A stretch of DNA of 64,000 nucleotides from NCBI RefSeq assembly GCF_002929355.1, contig NZ_PJIR01000009.1:1-64000 (forward strand), given 5' to 3'. This document shows positions 54,077 through 61,691 of this stretch, one piece after another. Made by a program: the position numbers and the translations under genes. The DNA is from Arthrobacter sp. B0490 (GTDB taxonomy: Bacteria > Actinomycetota > Actinomycetes > Actinomycetales > Micrococcaceae). Below the pieces are notes generated by a model. The model was not told where the DNA came from, searched no databases, and saw only the letters and a list, made by a program, of their open reading frames with translations. The stretch's first letter is position 1. Every line of letters begins with the position of its first letter.

Positions 54077-55795
54077 ATGACGCTCAATACGTTCAACCTG
54101 CCCGACGTCGGCGAGGGCCTCACCGAGGCGGAGATCGTGCAGTGGAAGGTGGCTCCCGGGGCCACGGTGTCCGTCAATGACGTCATCTGCGAGATCGAGA
54201 CCGCGAAATCGCTCGTCGAGCTGTCCTCGCCCTACGCGGGGACCGTCGCGGAGCTGCTCGTCGCGGAGGGCGAGACCATCGAGGTCGGCACCCCGATCAT
54301 CTCCGTCGAGGACTCGGCGTCCACCCGGGGTGCGACGCAGGGCGGCGGGCAGGGCGGTGGTGCGGGCACCTCCGCCTCGCCGGACGCGACAGCGCACGAC
54401 GGCGGCAGGGACGACGTCCGGGTCCTCGAGGCCGATGTCGGGGCGCGGACCGACCACCAGCCGGTCGCTGGCGGCGCCGAGCCGCAGGGTGCCGGTGACG
54501 CGGCCGACGACACCCCGCTGCCCGTGCCCGACATGCCGGGAGAGTATGCGAGCCCCCGGACCGGTGATCGTGCGGGGACGGCGGCTGCCGCACCCGGCGC
54601 CGCCGCGCCGGAGGCCGGGCCCGGTCCGCTCGTCGGCACAGGGCCGAAGGCGGACGCGGTGAAGCGCCGCCCCCGCAAGCCGCAGCCGTCGGCGGGCACG
54701 GCGACCGGTGGTCCGGCCGCTGCGTCGACCAGCGCCCCGGCCGGTTCGCCGGCCGGCGCAGGAGGAGCGGCAGGGGCCGGTGCACCTGCCGGGTCCGCCG
54801 ACGCCCCGAACGGGCCCGTGGATTCGGCGGCCCAGGGTTCGGCAGGGCGGCATCCCGTCCCGGGGCCTGCAGGCGAGGAGCAGCCCGCCCGGGTGAATCC
54901 GCTGAACCAGCTCATCAACCGCGTGCTGGCCAAGCCCCCGGTCCGGAAGGCGGCCCGGGACCTCGGCATCAATCTGGCCGACGTCCCGGCCACCGGGTCC
55001 GCGGGGGAGGTCACCAAGCAGGACCTCATCAGCTACCAGTCCCAGCGGGACGCCGAGCAGGACGGCGCCGATTCGTTCTGGGCGGACAGGAAGCTCCTCG
55101 GCGGCGGCCGCATCGAACGCATCCCCGTGAAGGGCGTGCGGAAGGCGACGGCCAGGGCGATGGTGCAGAGCGCCTTCACGGCCCCGCACGTCAGCATCTT
55201 CGTGGACGTCGACGCCTCCCGGACCATGGAGTTCGTCAAGCGGCTGAAGGTGTCCCGCGACTTCGAGGGCATCAGGGTCTCGCCCCTGCTGATCCTCGCG
55301 AAGGCGGTCATCTGGGCCGCAGCCCGCAACCCGTCGGTCAACGCGACCTGGGCGGACGACGAGATCCTCGTCAAGCACTTCATGAACCTCGGCATCGCCG
55401 CGGCGACGCCGCGCGGACTCATGGTCCCGAACATCAAGGACGCCCAGGACCTCTCCCTCAAGGAACTCGCGCTGGCCCTGAACGATCTCGCGACGACCGC
55501 GCGGGCCGGGAAGACGCAGCCCGCCCAGATGCAGGGCGGCACGCTGACCATCACCAACATCGGGGCGCTCGGCATCGACACCGGGACGCCGATCATCAAC
55601 CCGGGCGAGGTCGCGATCGTGGCGTTCGGCACCATCAAGCAGAAGCCCTGGGTGCTCGACGGCGAGGTCATCCCGCGCTGGATCACGACGCTCGGGGGCT
55701 CCTTCGACCACCGCGTGGTGGACGGCGACCTGAGCGCACGCTTCATGGCGGATGTCGCCTCGATCCTCGAGGAGCCCGCGCTGCTGCTCGACTAG
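54077..55795 (+). CDS. Dihydrolipoamide acyltransferase (E2) of a 2-oxoacid dehydrogenase
   Basis: A 572-residue E2 protein. The lipoyl domain is N-terminal, with the lipoylated lysine in [11 protein letters not shown] (Lys44). A very long Ala/Gly/Pro-rich linker (about 85-290) follows, then the peripheral-subunit-binding domain with [20 protein letters not shown]. The catalytic acyltransferase domain at the C terminus has [14 protein letters not shown], with the H-x-x-x-D-G catalytic motif. The linker is unusually long for an E2 with one lipoyl domain. It transfers acyl groups to CoA in a branched-chain-type complex. Starts at ATG 54077 after GAAGGA. Confidence 0.93.
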   Translation: MTLNTFNLPDVGEGLTEAEIVQWKVAPGATVSVNDVICEIETAKSLVELSSPYAGTVAELLVAEGETIEVGTPIISVEDSASTRGATQGGGQGGGAGTSASPDATAHDGGRDDVRVLEADVGARTDHQPVAGGAEPQGAGDAADDTPLPVPDMPGEYASPRTGDRAGTAAAAPGAAAPEAGPGPLVGTGPKADAVKRRPRKPQPSAGTATGGPAAASTSAPAGSPAGAGGAAGAGAPAGSADAPNGPVDSAAQGSAGRHPVPGPAGEEQPARVNPLNQLINRVLAKPPVRKAARDLGINLADVPATGSAGEVTKQDLISYQSQRDAEQDGADSFWADRKLLGGGRIERIPVKGVRKATARAMVQSAFTAPHVSIFVDVDASRTMEFVKRLKVSRDFEGIRVSPLLILAKAVIWAAARNPSVNATWADDEILVKHFMNLGIAAATPRGLMVPNIKDAQDLSLKELALALNDLATTARAGKTQPAQMQGGTLTITNIGALGIDTGTPIINPGEVAIVAFGTIKQKPWVLDGEVIPRWITTLGGSFDHRVVDGDLSARFMADVASILEEPALLLD

Positions 55796-55804
55796 GGTGG
55801 GCTC

Positions 55805-56026
55805 ATGAACCAGCCCCTTCCCGGCGACGGCCCCGGCAGGCCGCGTCCGCGCTACCCGGTGAGCAGGCTCCTGCTCGTGGTGCTGATCGGGTTCGTCGCG
55901 TCGATCGTCCTGCAGGCGGCCTTCCCGGGCCTGGGCACGCTGGCGCGACTGTCGATCCTCCTGATCGTCGCGGCACTCATCTCGATCGCGGTGACGCTAC
56001 GCCAGCAGAAGCGCCCGCCGCGCTAG
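55805..56026 (+). CDS. Small membrane protein
   Basis: A 73-residue protein with an N-terminal Pro-rich stretch and two transmembrane helices (about 22-42 and 46-64) ending in RQQKRPPR. It follows the E2 gene by 9 bases, so it is probably the last gene of that operon, though its role is unknown. It may be a membrane anchor or a passenger. Convergent with the aminotransferase at 56045; the 18-base gap shows no clear terminator. Confidence 0.65.
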   Translation: MNQPLPGDGPGRPRPRYPVSRLLLVVLIGFVASIVLQAAFPGLGTLARLSILLIVAALISIAVTLRQQKRPPR

Positions 56027-56044
56027 CACGACAGCCGGCGGTGC

Positions 56045-57340
56045 TCAGGCGCGGTTCTCCTCGATCGCCGTCCGGAGGATCGGCGCGAGCCGCCGAACCC
56101 CCTCGACGATGTCCTCGGGTGAGACCGCGCTGAAGGCCAGACGGAGTTTGTTGGAGGGCTCGTCGGACGGCGTGAACGCGGCGCCGGGGATGAAGACGAC
56201 GCCGGCGTCGATCGCCGTGTACAGCAGCGGATAGGTGTCGATGCCCTCCGGGAGGGTCACCCAGACGAAGAACCCGCCGTCGGGGGTGGTCCAGTGCACG
56301 CCGTCGGGCAGTTCCTCGGCCAGGGCCCCGAGCATGGCGTCGCAGCGCTCCCGGTAGAGGTCGCGCATGGAGTGCAGGTGGCCGCGCCAGTCGTAGTCCG
56401 TGAGGTAGGCGGTCACGAGCATCTGCGTGAGCGGCGACGGGCAGAGCACCACGGCCTCGCAGGCGAGGTAGAACCTGCGGTGGAGGTGGCGGGGGACGAG
56501 TGCCCAGCCGAGCCGCACGCCCGGGGCGAAGATCTTCGAGAAGGAGCCGAGGTAGATGACGTCGTCGGGGTTGTCCGCGCGCATCGGCTTCAGCGGTTCG
56601 CCGTCGAAGCGCAGCATCCCGTAGGGGTTGTCCTCGAGGACGAGGATGTTGTGGGCACGGCAGATGTCGACGACGCGCTGGCGGCGGTCGGCTGCCATCG
56701 TGATGCCGCTGGGGTTGTTGAAGCTGGGGATCGTGTAGAGCAGCTTGATGGCGCGGCCCTGCGCCTCGAGTTCGGCGATGGTGCGTTCCAGCTCGTCGGG
56801 GACCAGCCCGGCGTCGTCCATGGGGATGGTCACGACGTCGACCTGGTAGGCCTCGAACGTGTTGAGCGCGCCCACGTAGGTGGGGTCCTCGCAGAGGATC
56901 ACGTCGCCCGGGTCGCAGAACACCTTGGCGGCGACGTCCTGCGCCGACTGGGAGCCTGTGGTGATCACGACGTCGTCGGGGCTGGCGCCGGCGATGCCCT
57001 CGGCCGCCATGACATCGCAGACGAGCCTGCGGAGCTCCTCCATGCCCTGGCCGCCGCCGTACTGCAGGGCCTCGAGGCCGTGCTCGGCGATGATCTTCTG
57101 CGCGGTGCGGCCGAGGTCCTCGAGCGGGAGGGACTTCAGGTAGGGGCTGCCACCGGCGAGGGACACCAGCCCCGGGCGGATGGAGATGTCGAAGACATCC
57201 CGTACCGCGGACTGCTTGATGTTGGCGGCGCGCGACGAGAAGAGCCGGTCATGGCGGGTGGCGGAGTCGACCGCTCGCTCGAGGGCTGCTTCGGTCTCGG
57301 CGGGCAGGAGGTCGGCGGGGGCTTCGCTGGAGGACGTCAC
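56045..57340 (-). CDS. PLP-dependent aminotransferase (LysN/MocR-type class I)
   Basis: A 431-residue fold-type I aminotransferase. Landmarks are RPGLVSLAGGSPYLKSLP near the N terminus, YTIPSFNNPSGITM, VLEDNPYGMLRF, and the PLP-lysine segment YLGSFSKIFAPGVRLGW. This is the 2-aminoadipate/kynurenine aminotransferase group. It lacks an N-terminal GntR domain, so it is an enzyme and not a MocR regulator. Upstream on the same strand is the TrmB/LuxR-type regulator, 67 bases away; co-transcription is possible. Confidence 0.88.
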   Translation of the reverse strand: MTSSSEAPADLLPAETEAALERAVDSATRHDRLFSSRAANIKQSAVRDVFDISIRPGLVSLAGGSPYLKSLPLEDLGRTAQKIIAEHGLEALQYGGGQGMEELRRLVCDVMAAEGIAGASPDDVVITTGSQSAQDVAAKVFCDPGDVILCEDPTYVGALNTFEAYQVDVVTIPMDDAGLVPDELERTIAELEAQGRAIKLLYTIPSFNNPSGITMAADRRQRVVDICRAHNILVLEDNPYGMLRFDGEPLKPMRADNPDDVIYLGSFSKIFAPGVRLGWALVPRHLHRRFYLACEAVVLCPSPLTQMLVTAYLTDYDWRGHLHSMRDLYRERCDAMLGALAEELPDGVHWTTPDGGFFVWVTLPEGIDTYPLLYTAIDAGVVFIPGAAFTPSDEPSNKLRLAFSAVSPEDIVEGVRRLAPILRTAIEENRA

Positions 57341-57407
57341 GCCCAGAGTCTAGGCCGGGGTTCACCATCAGGCAACAGGTGTTGCCCAGCAGTGCGCTGT
57401 CCGGCGC

Positions 57408-58376
57408 CTAGACCCAGCCTGCCTCGCGCGCCTTCAGTGCAGCCTGGAAGCGACTCTCCGCCCGCAGCGTGTCCAGCATCCAGGCGATGTGGCGCCGGCA
57501 GGTCCGCACGTTGATGTCCAGGCGCCGGGCGATCGACTCGTCGGAGAGGCCGTTGGCGAGCCCCTGGATGATGGAGCGCTGCAGGCTGCTGAGCGGGGAC
57601 TCGACCCGCTCGGGGGCGAGGAAGGACTCGCTGATCTCCCAGGCGACGTCGAACAGGAGGGTGAAGATGTTGATCAGGCTGGAGTCCCTGATGACGAGGG
57701 CGGCCTTGTCGTCGCGCGTCAGCTGCCGCCCCACGAGCGCCAGCTTCTCGTCGAAGATGAGTATGCGCAGGGGGATGAACGGCAGCACGCCGAACTCGCC
57801 TCCGCCGGCCGCGATCGCCTCGACGGCCCTGCGGGTCGGCACGTGGTCGCGCAGGCTCGTGTCGTACAGCGTCCGCCGTCGTACGCCGTTCTCCAGCAGT
57901 TCGAGGTCCTTGCGGATGCTCTCCTCGTGCACGTCGGCCGTCGAGCCCTGTCCGGGCTGGGCGATGTACACCTTCTCCGTGACGTCGCGCCCGTAGTCGA
58001 TGAGCACCCGGTGGATGAGGTGGGGGTCCTCGAGGGTCTCCACGGAGGTGCTCGCGAGGACGCTCTTGCGCGCTTCGAGGAAGGTCGGAAGAAGGCTGGA
58101 GAGTTCGCGCCGCTGGCTGCTGATGCGTGCCTTGAGGTCCTGCAGGGCGCGTTCGTCCGCGTCGACGAGGTCGGCGAGGGCGACGTCGGGGGACACCGCG
58201 ACGAGACCGTCGGCCCGTCCCGCCTCGGGGCTGAGCAGCCGGCGGTCGGCGAGCTCGCCGATGGCCGCCTCGATACGGCGCAGGGTCAGGCCGAGGGCTT
58301 CCGACGCCTCGTTGCGCGTCCAGCCGGGGTGCCCGACGGCGTACCGGTACACCTCGAGTGACGTCGCATCCAGCAT
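57408..58376 (-). CDS. TrmB-like/LuxR-type transcriptional regulator
   Basis: A 322-residue regulator with two DNA-binding-like ends. The N terminus (about 1-55) is a TrmB-like winged helix (YAVGHPGWTRNEASEALGLT). The middle (about 120-250) is a sensor-like domain of unknown ligand with LIHRVLIDYGRDV and LPFIPLRILIFDEKLALV. The C terminus (about 255-315) is a LuxR-type HTH, with SPLSSLQRSIIQGLANGLSD and ESIARRLDINVRTCRRHIAW. This composite type occurs in actinobacteria beside peptide or secondary-metabolism genes. It is divergent from the exported peptide gene at 58744, about 370 bases away, and is the best candidate for its control, directly or by sensing the peptide. Confidence 0.85.
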   Translation of the reverse strand: MLDATSLEVYRYAVGHPGWTRNEASEALGLTLRRIEAAIGELADRRLLSPEAGRADGLVAVSPDVALADLVDADERALQDLKARISSQRRELSSLLPTFLEARKSVLASTSVETLEDPHLIHRVLIDYGRDVTEKVYIAQPGQGSTADVHEESIRKDLELLENGVRRRTLYDTSLRDHVPTRRAVEAIAAGGGEFGVLPFIPLRILIFDEKLALVGRQLTRDDKAALVIRDSSLINIFTLLFDVAWEISESFLAPERVESPLSSLQRSIIQGLANGLSDESIARRLDINVRTCRRHIAWMLDTLRAESRFQAALKAREAGWV

Positions 58377-58743
58377 GAGCAGTCCTTGTCCGGGGCCACC
58401 GGTGCGGTAGCGGCATCTTCACGAGGCGAAAAACATGACATGTCCAGTTAATGACAGATCAGGGCGGGTGGCAATTTCGTGAGACCGAAGGCGCCGTCCG
58501 GGCCCGCGATTCCGCGGATTTCCCGACTGCGAAGCAGCGTACCAGCCGGGCGGGCGGCGCGTCCGAGTCCTGTTCGCGCCATGTCCACAAACGGCCACCC
58601 GTACGGCTGGACACCACCTGCCGGGGCCGGACATTCTGAGTGAGCCGGCCCGCAGGGACGCCCCCGGACGGGGCGTCCCGCAGGACATCGGACACGGTGG
58701 ACCAGCACGGCACCCCCCGACGGACGGACGAGGAAGGATCGCC
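58377..58743. promoter_or_regulatory. Divergent control region of the regulator and the peptide gene
   Basis: A 367-base stretch without a convincing gene. Close to the regulator start it carries direct repeats ATGACATGTC (58435-58444) and ATGACAGATC (58451-58460), 16 bases apart; the first contains the palindrome GACATGTC (58437-58444). This part is AT-richer than its surroundings. Further right it is GC-rich with CACCTGCCGGGGC-type tracts. AGGAAGG at 58731-58737 is the ribosome binding site of the peptide gene. The repeats look like binding sites for the divergent regulator. Confidence 0.55.
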
Positions 58744-58884
58744 ATGAAGAAAGTACTCGGCGCGACTGCAGGCCTGTTGATCGTGGTGGGAGCCGTCGTG
58801 CCGGCAGGACAGTCGATCAGCGCAGGAAGCTGGGACTGGCCCAAGGGTCAGCTCACGGCAGGCAGCTGGGACTGGCCGAAGTAA
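58744..58884 (+). CDS. Exported 46-residue peptide with duplicated AGSWDWPK motif
   Basis: A short gene with a strong ribosome binding site (AGGAAGG, 6 bases before the ATG). The product has a Lys-Lys N terminus and a hydrophobic core of about 17 residues, then a cleavage area around AGQSISA. It ends with GSWDWPK-GQLT-AGSWDWPK, two identical octapeptides AGSWDWPK separated by four residues. The two copies differ only at synonymous third positions, so the protein sequence is under selection. It resembles a precursor of a signal or modified peptide (RiPP): leader-like N terminus, small core, Ser/Thr plus Trp and Asp. The gene downstream encodes a lantibiotic-dehydratase-type domain. I know of no described family with this motif; function is inferred. 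Confidence 0.75.
   Translation: MKKVLGATAGLLIVVGAVVPAGQSISAGSWDWPKGQLTAGSWDWPK
58822..58881 (+). repeat. Tandem 24-base repeat encoding AGSWDWPK twice
   Basis: Copies at 58822-58845 and 58858-58881 match at 22 of 24 bases; both differences are synonymous (GGA/GGC and CCC/CCG). A 12-base spacer codes for GQLT. The copies end at the stop codon. Confidence 0.9.
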
Positions 58885-58968
58885 GCAGGGGTCCCCGGAC
58901 TAGAGCCCGGGAGCCCCACCCAGAGCCCGCCCCAGCGGGGGTGATCACAGACCCTGAAGGAGAGAGCC

Positions 58969-59919
58969 ATGAGCCAGGTGACCGCCGTTCGAACCGCCTC
59001 ACGAACGGTCGTCAGCACTCGATGGTGGCACCTCTCCCTCTCGACGGGTGGCTTCGATGTAGCGGACGGCATCGTCGAAGAGCTGGTCACCCCGCTGGTG
59101 GCGCAGGCCCAGGCGCTCGGCGCCAAACGGTGGTACTTCAGCCGGTGCGAGAACCCGTCGACGGGGGTCGTCAGCGAGATCCGGCTCAGCATCCACGCCC
59201 ATCCCCGCGTCCTCGACCGACTCCAAGCCTTCACCCGGGTACTCCAGGCCCGCAGCGCCCGCACGCTGCCCCTGCTCGCGGTGCGCCAGCAGGTCACCGC
59301 TCCGGCCAGCAACACCTATTATTCGGGGGGGCAGGAGCCGGCCGATCCCCAGCTCGAGGCGAACCTCGTGAAGTACGGCGGCGTGGAGGGCCTCCACCTC
59401 GCGGAAGAGGTCTTCGAACTCAGTTCCGAACTCGCCGTCTGGGCCAACCAGCGCTTCCCCCGCATGCAGAGCCGCTCGGCGCTCGGCGCCCTGGTGCTGT
59501 TCGACGCGGCGCAGAGCATGATGCGCGGCCCCCGGTCCGCGGGCTGGCCGGACCGGCGCCGTCTCTCCTGGGACTTCTACTGGGATAGCCACCTGCGCAC
59601 GTGCACGGCCGACGTCGGCCCGCGCGCCGCCGGCCTCCGCGAGGCGATGACGGCGCAGGTCGCCTCCAAGGCGACCGGGTTCCACGCCCTGATGGCGGCC
59701 ACGGCCTCGGAATCCGCGGTGCAGAATTGGCGACGACGCTGGTTCCGCGCCCTCGACACCTATCTGTACCGGGCGGACAAGGTCCGCGTCAGCCGCAGCG
59801 CGCAGCACCTCACGGTGTACCAGGCGCACATGGCCCTCAACCGCCTCGGGTTCGTCGCCCACGAGGAGGCTGCCCTGGGTCTGTACGCGCGGACCTGGAA
59901 CCCCAGGCCCACCTCCTGA
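58969..59919 (+). CDS. Stand-alone lantibiotic dehydratase C-terminal (thiopeptide-type) domain protein
   Basis: A 316-residue protein that corresponds to the C-terminal domain of class I lantibiotic dehydratases (SpaB_C-like, also called thiopeptide-type bacteriocin biosynthesis domain). Landmarks: RWWHLSLSTGG at 18-28, RWYFSRC at 54-60 (family R-W-F-F-x-R-Y), EIRLSIHAHP at 70-79 (family H-L-R-L-R-x-x-x), and KYGGVEGLHLAEEVFELSSE at 135-154, the Y-G-G...A-E motif. In LanB enzymes this domain eliminates glutamate from glutamylated Ser/Thr; in thiopeptides a stand-alone relative catalyses cycloaddition. The glutamylation domain is not present. GAAGGAG precedes the ATG. The peptide at 58744 is its obvious candidate substrate, 85 bases upstream. 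Confidence 0.85.
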   Translation: MSQVTAVRTASRTVVSTRWWHLSLSTGGFDVADGIVEELVTPLVAQAQALGAKRWYFSRCENPSTGVVSEIRLSIHAHPRVLDRLQAFTRVLQARSARTLPLLAVRQQVTAPASNTYYSGGQEPADPQLEANLVKYGGVEGLHLAEEVFELSSELAVWANQRFPRMQSRSALGALVLFDAAQSMMRGPRSAGWPDRRRLSWDFYWDSHLRTCTADVGPRAAGLREAMTAQVASKATGFHALMAATASESAVQNWRRRWFRALDTYLYRADKVRVSRSAQHLTVYQAHMALNRLGFVAHEEAALGLYARTWNPRPTS

Positions 59920-59978
59920 AGAGTGCCCCGGATCCCCTGTAGCCGGCCCGCCCCACTTACCGAGCGAAGGACCGCATC

Positions 59979-60170
59979 ATGAACGCAAGGAACACGATCG
60001 TGCTGGCCATCGACGACACGGACCTCTCGGAGGCCCTCGGCTGCTCGTCGGAGGACATCGAGTCCATGCAGAACGACGGCGTGTTGGAATCACAGGGCCA
60101 GCTCTGGGAGATCGGACCGGCACGGGACTACCTGCGGGACGCCGCGTGGGCCGACAGCCTCTGGCGCTGA
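59979..60170 (+). CDS. 63-residue HTH-like protein of the peptide locus
   Basis: A small acidic protein with a GCGAAGG site before the ATG, 59 bases after the LanB-type gene. The middle SEALGCSSEDIESMQNDGVL reads like the helix-turn-helix of small winged-helix (excisionase/MerR-like) proteins, followed by LWEIGPARDYLRDAAWADSLW. No family can be named with certainty. It could bind DNA, or be an accessory that binds the peptide or the LanB-type enzyme, as small recognition domains do in RiPP systems. The locus ends right after it with a bidirectional hairpin. Confidence 0.55.
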   Translation: MNARNTIVLAIDDTDLSEALGCSSEDIESMQNDGVLESQGQLWEIGPARDYLRDAAWADSLWR

Positions 60171-60268
60171 CGGGCACGTGACCCGACGAGCCCCGGGCGG
60201 CCTCGGCCGGCGGCCCTCCTGGGCCCTCGTCGAACCGGAAGCGGGACGACGGTCGGGCGAGAACGACA

Positions 60269-60295
60269 GACGCCGGCGCGGGAGGCGCCGGCGTC
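60269..60295. terminator. Bidirectional hairpin after the peptide locus
   Basis: GACGCCGGCGC (60269-60279) and GCGCCGGCGTC (60285-60295) form an 11-bp stem with a 5-base loop. It lies between the last plus-strand gene of the locus and the minus-strand FMN reductase, and can end transcripts from both. Confidence 0.8.
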
Positions 60296-60345
60296 GTGCT
60301 GTTCAGGTCGTGCTGTGTCCCCGGGCCGATCGGGCCGGGCGGACA

Positions 60346-60906
60346 TCACGCGGCGACGGGTACCACTGCTCCCGCGAGGGCGGACAGCACACCGGTGACA
60401 GCGCCTGCCACCTCGGCGTCGTCCTTCGGGTGCACCTCGGCGAAGCGCGTGATCGAGCCGCCGATGGACAGCTTCGCGTCATCGACCACCGAGGCGCCGG
60501 CGACACCGAGGGCGCGGCGGGCCTCGTCGTGCGCCCAGACCCCGCCGTACTGTCCGAAGGCGGAACCGATCACGGCGGCGGGCTTGCTCGAGATGGCACC
60601 TGCGCCGTAGGGGCGGGACAGCCAGTCGATGGCGTTCTTGAGCACGGCGGGCATGGTGCCGTTGTACTCGGGGGAGACGAGGAGCACGGCGTCGGCCTCG
60701 GCGGCGGCGGCCCGGAGATCGTCCGCGGCCTTCGGGCGGTCCGTGTCGTTGTCGATGTCCTCGTTGTAGAACGGGATCTCGCTCAGCGCGTCGAAGGTGA
60801 CGACGTCGACCGCGTCGGGCGCGTGCTCCGCTGCGGCTTCGGCGAGCTGGCGGTTGATGGAGCCCTCCCGCAGGCTGCCGACGAGGGTGAGGATCGTGGT
60901 GGACAT
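60346..60906 (-). CDS. NADPH-dependent FMN reductase
   Basis: A 186-residue flavodoxin-like protein. The FMN-binding motif near the N terminus is TLVGSLREGSINRQLAEAA. LLVSPEYNGTMPAVLKNAIDW is the strong signature of this family (S-P-E-Y-N-x-x-x-P), followed by KPAAVIGSAFGQYGGVWA. It reduces flavin or quinone-like substrates. The start at 60906 removes an unsupported extension. It is divergent from the TetR gene at 61006, with TetR-like operators between them. Confidence 0.93.
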   Translation of the reverse strand: MSTTILTLVGSLREGSINRQLAEAAAEHAPDAVDVVTFDALSEIPFYNEDIDNDTDRPKAADDLRAAAAEADAVLLVSPEYNGTMPAVLKNAIDWLSRPYGAGAISSKPAAVIGSAFGQYGGVWAHDEARRALGVAGASVVDDAKLSIGGSITRFAEVHPKDDAEVAGAVTGVLSALAGAVVPVAA

Positions 60907-60965
60907 GTGTGCTCCCGGGGTTGGTGCTGACAGGGAACGCGGCGACCGCGTCTGCACTCCTCAAG

Positions 60966-60979
60966 CGGACCACGGTCCG
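60966..60979. promoter_or_regulatory. TetR-type operator in the reductase/regulator gap
   Basis: The perfect inverted repeat CGGACC-AC-GGTCCG fits the family of CGGACC/GGTCCG half-sites known for many actinobacterial TetR proteins. It lies between the divergent reductase and TetR genes. Confidence 0.65.
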
Positions 60980-60986
60980 TTTTATT

Positions 60987-61004
60987 CCGCGACTATAGTT
61001 GCGG
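60987..61004. promoter_or_regulatory. Near-palindrome over the TetR promoter
   Basis: CCGCGACTATAGTTGCGG is an 18-bp near-palindrome (CCGC...GCGG) centred on the -10-like TATAGT at 60994-60999. That -10 lies seven bases before ATG 61006, the spacing expected for a leaderless transcript. Confidence 0.55.
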
Positions 61005-61005
61005 C

Positions 61006-61614
61006 ATGCAGAGCGAGGGATTGCTCCGGGTCACGGGCGACGACGGAGAGCGCACCGACGCGGCACGCAACCGGCGCCTCCTGCTCGACGCGGCGGCCGA
61101 GATCGTCGCCTCGTGCGGGCCGGACAAGCTGACCACGGACGCCGTCGCGCGCCGTGCAGGGGTCGGCAAGGGGACCGTCTTCCGCCGGTTCGGCAGCCGT
61201 GCGGGCCTGCTGCACGCCCTCGCCGACGAGGCCGGGCGCTCCTTCCAGCAGGCGTTCATGGCCGGCCCGCCCCCGCTCGGTCCGGGGGCGGCCCCGCTCG
61301 AGCGGCTCGTCGCCTTCGGGGAGGCGAGCATCGGGAGGATGCTCCTCGACGGGCAGATCCTGCGCGCCGCCGAGCAGCGGGGAGGGCCGGACCCCGAGCA
61401 CCCCACGCAGCAGCTCGTCCGGCTGCACCTGGCCATGCTGCTGCGTGAGCTGGACGTGCAGGACCCGGAGCTCGCCTCCTACCAGCTGGCGGCGTTCCTG
61501 AACGCCGGGCTCCTGCTCCACCTCCAGGAACACCGGGGCATGTCCGACGCCCGCCTCGCCGCGTCCTGGCGCGTGCTGGTCGTGGCCCTCGCGACGGCGG
61601 AGACCCACTCCTAG
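61006..61614 (+). CDS. TetR/AcrR-family regulator
   Basis: A 202-residue regulator with the HTH at about 21-65: RRLLLDAAAEIVASCGPDKL, then TTDAVARRAGVGKGTVFRRF and GSRAGLLHALADEA. The C-terminal ligand domain is TetR-like but not assignable to a ligand. Two inverted repeats precede it, and the promoter seems to give a leaderless mRNA. It probably represses itself and the divergent FMN reductase in response to a redox-active or toxic compound. Confidence 0.9.
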   Translation: MQSEGLLRVTGDDGERTDAARNRRLLLDAAAEIVASCGPDKLTTDAVARRAGVGKGTVFRRFGSRAGLLHALADEAGRSFQQAFMAGPPPLGPGAAPLERLVAFGEASIGRMLLDGQILRAAEQRGGPDPEHPTQQLVRLHLAMLLRELDVQDPELASYQLAAFLNAGLLLHLQEHRGMSDARLAASWRVLVVALATAETHS

Positions 61615-61691
61615 CACCCCTCGGGAGGCTTGTACACTGGCAAAAAAACACCGGCATCCCCGCGCGGTGTCGAGGTGAGGCTGGTATCCGC

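Noticed and set aside
58451..58639. Small frame in the peptide/regulator gap
   Set aside because: No ribosome binding site, biased Arg/Pro composition and no export signal; it covers the likely control region.
58885..58968. Attenuator hairpins between the peptide and the LanB-type gene
   Set aside because: Short stems such as CCCGC-CCCA-GCGGG exist, but similar ones occur by chance throughout; partial termination is possible but not supported.
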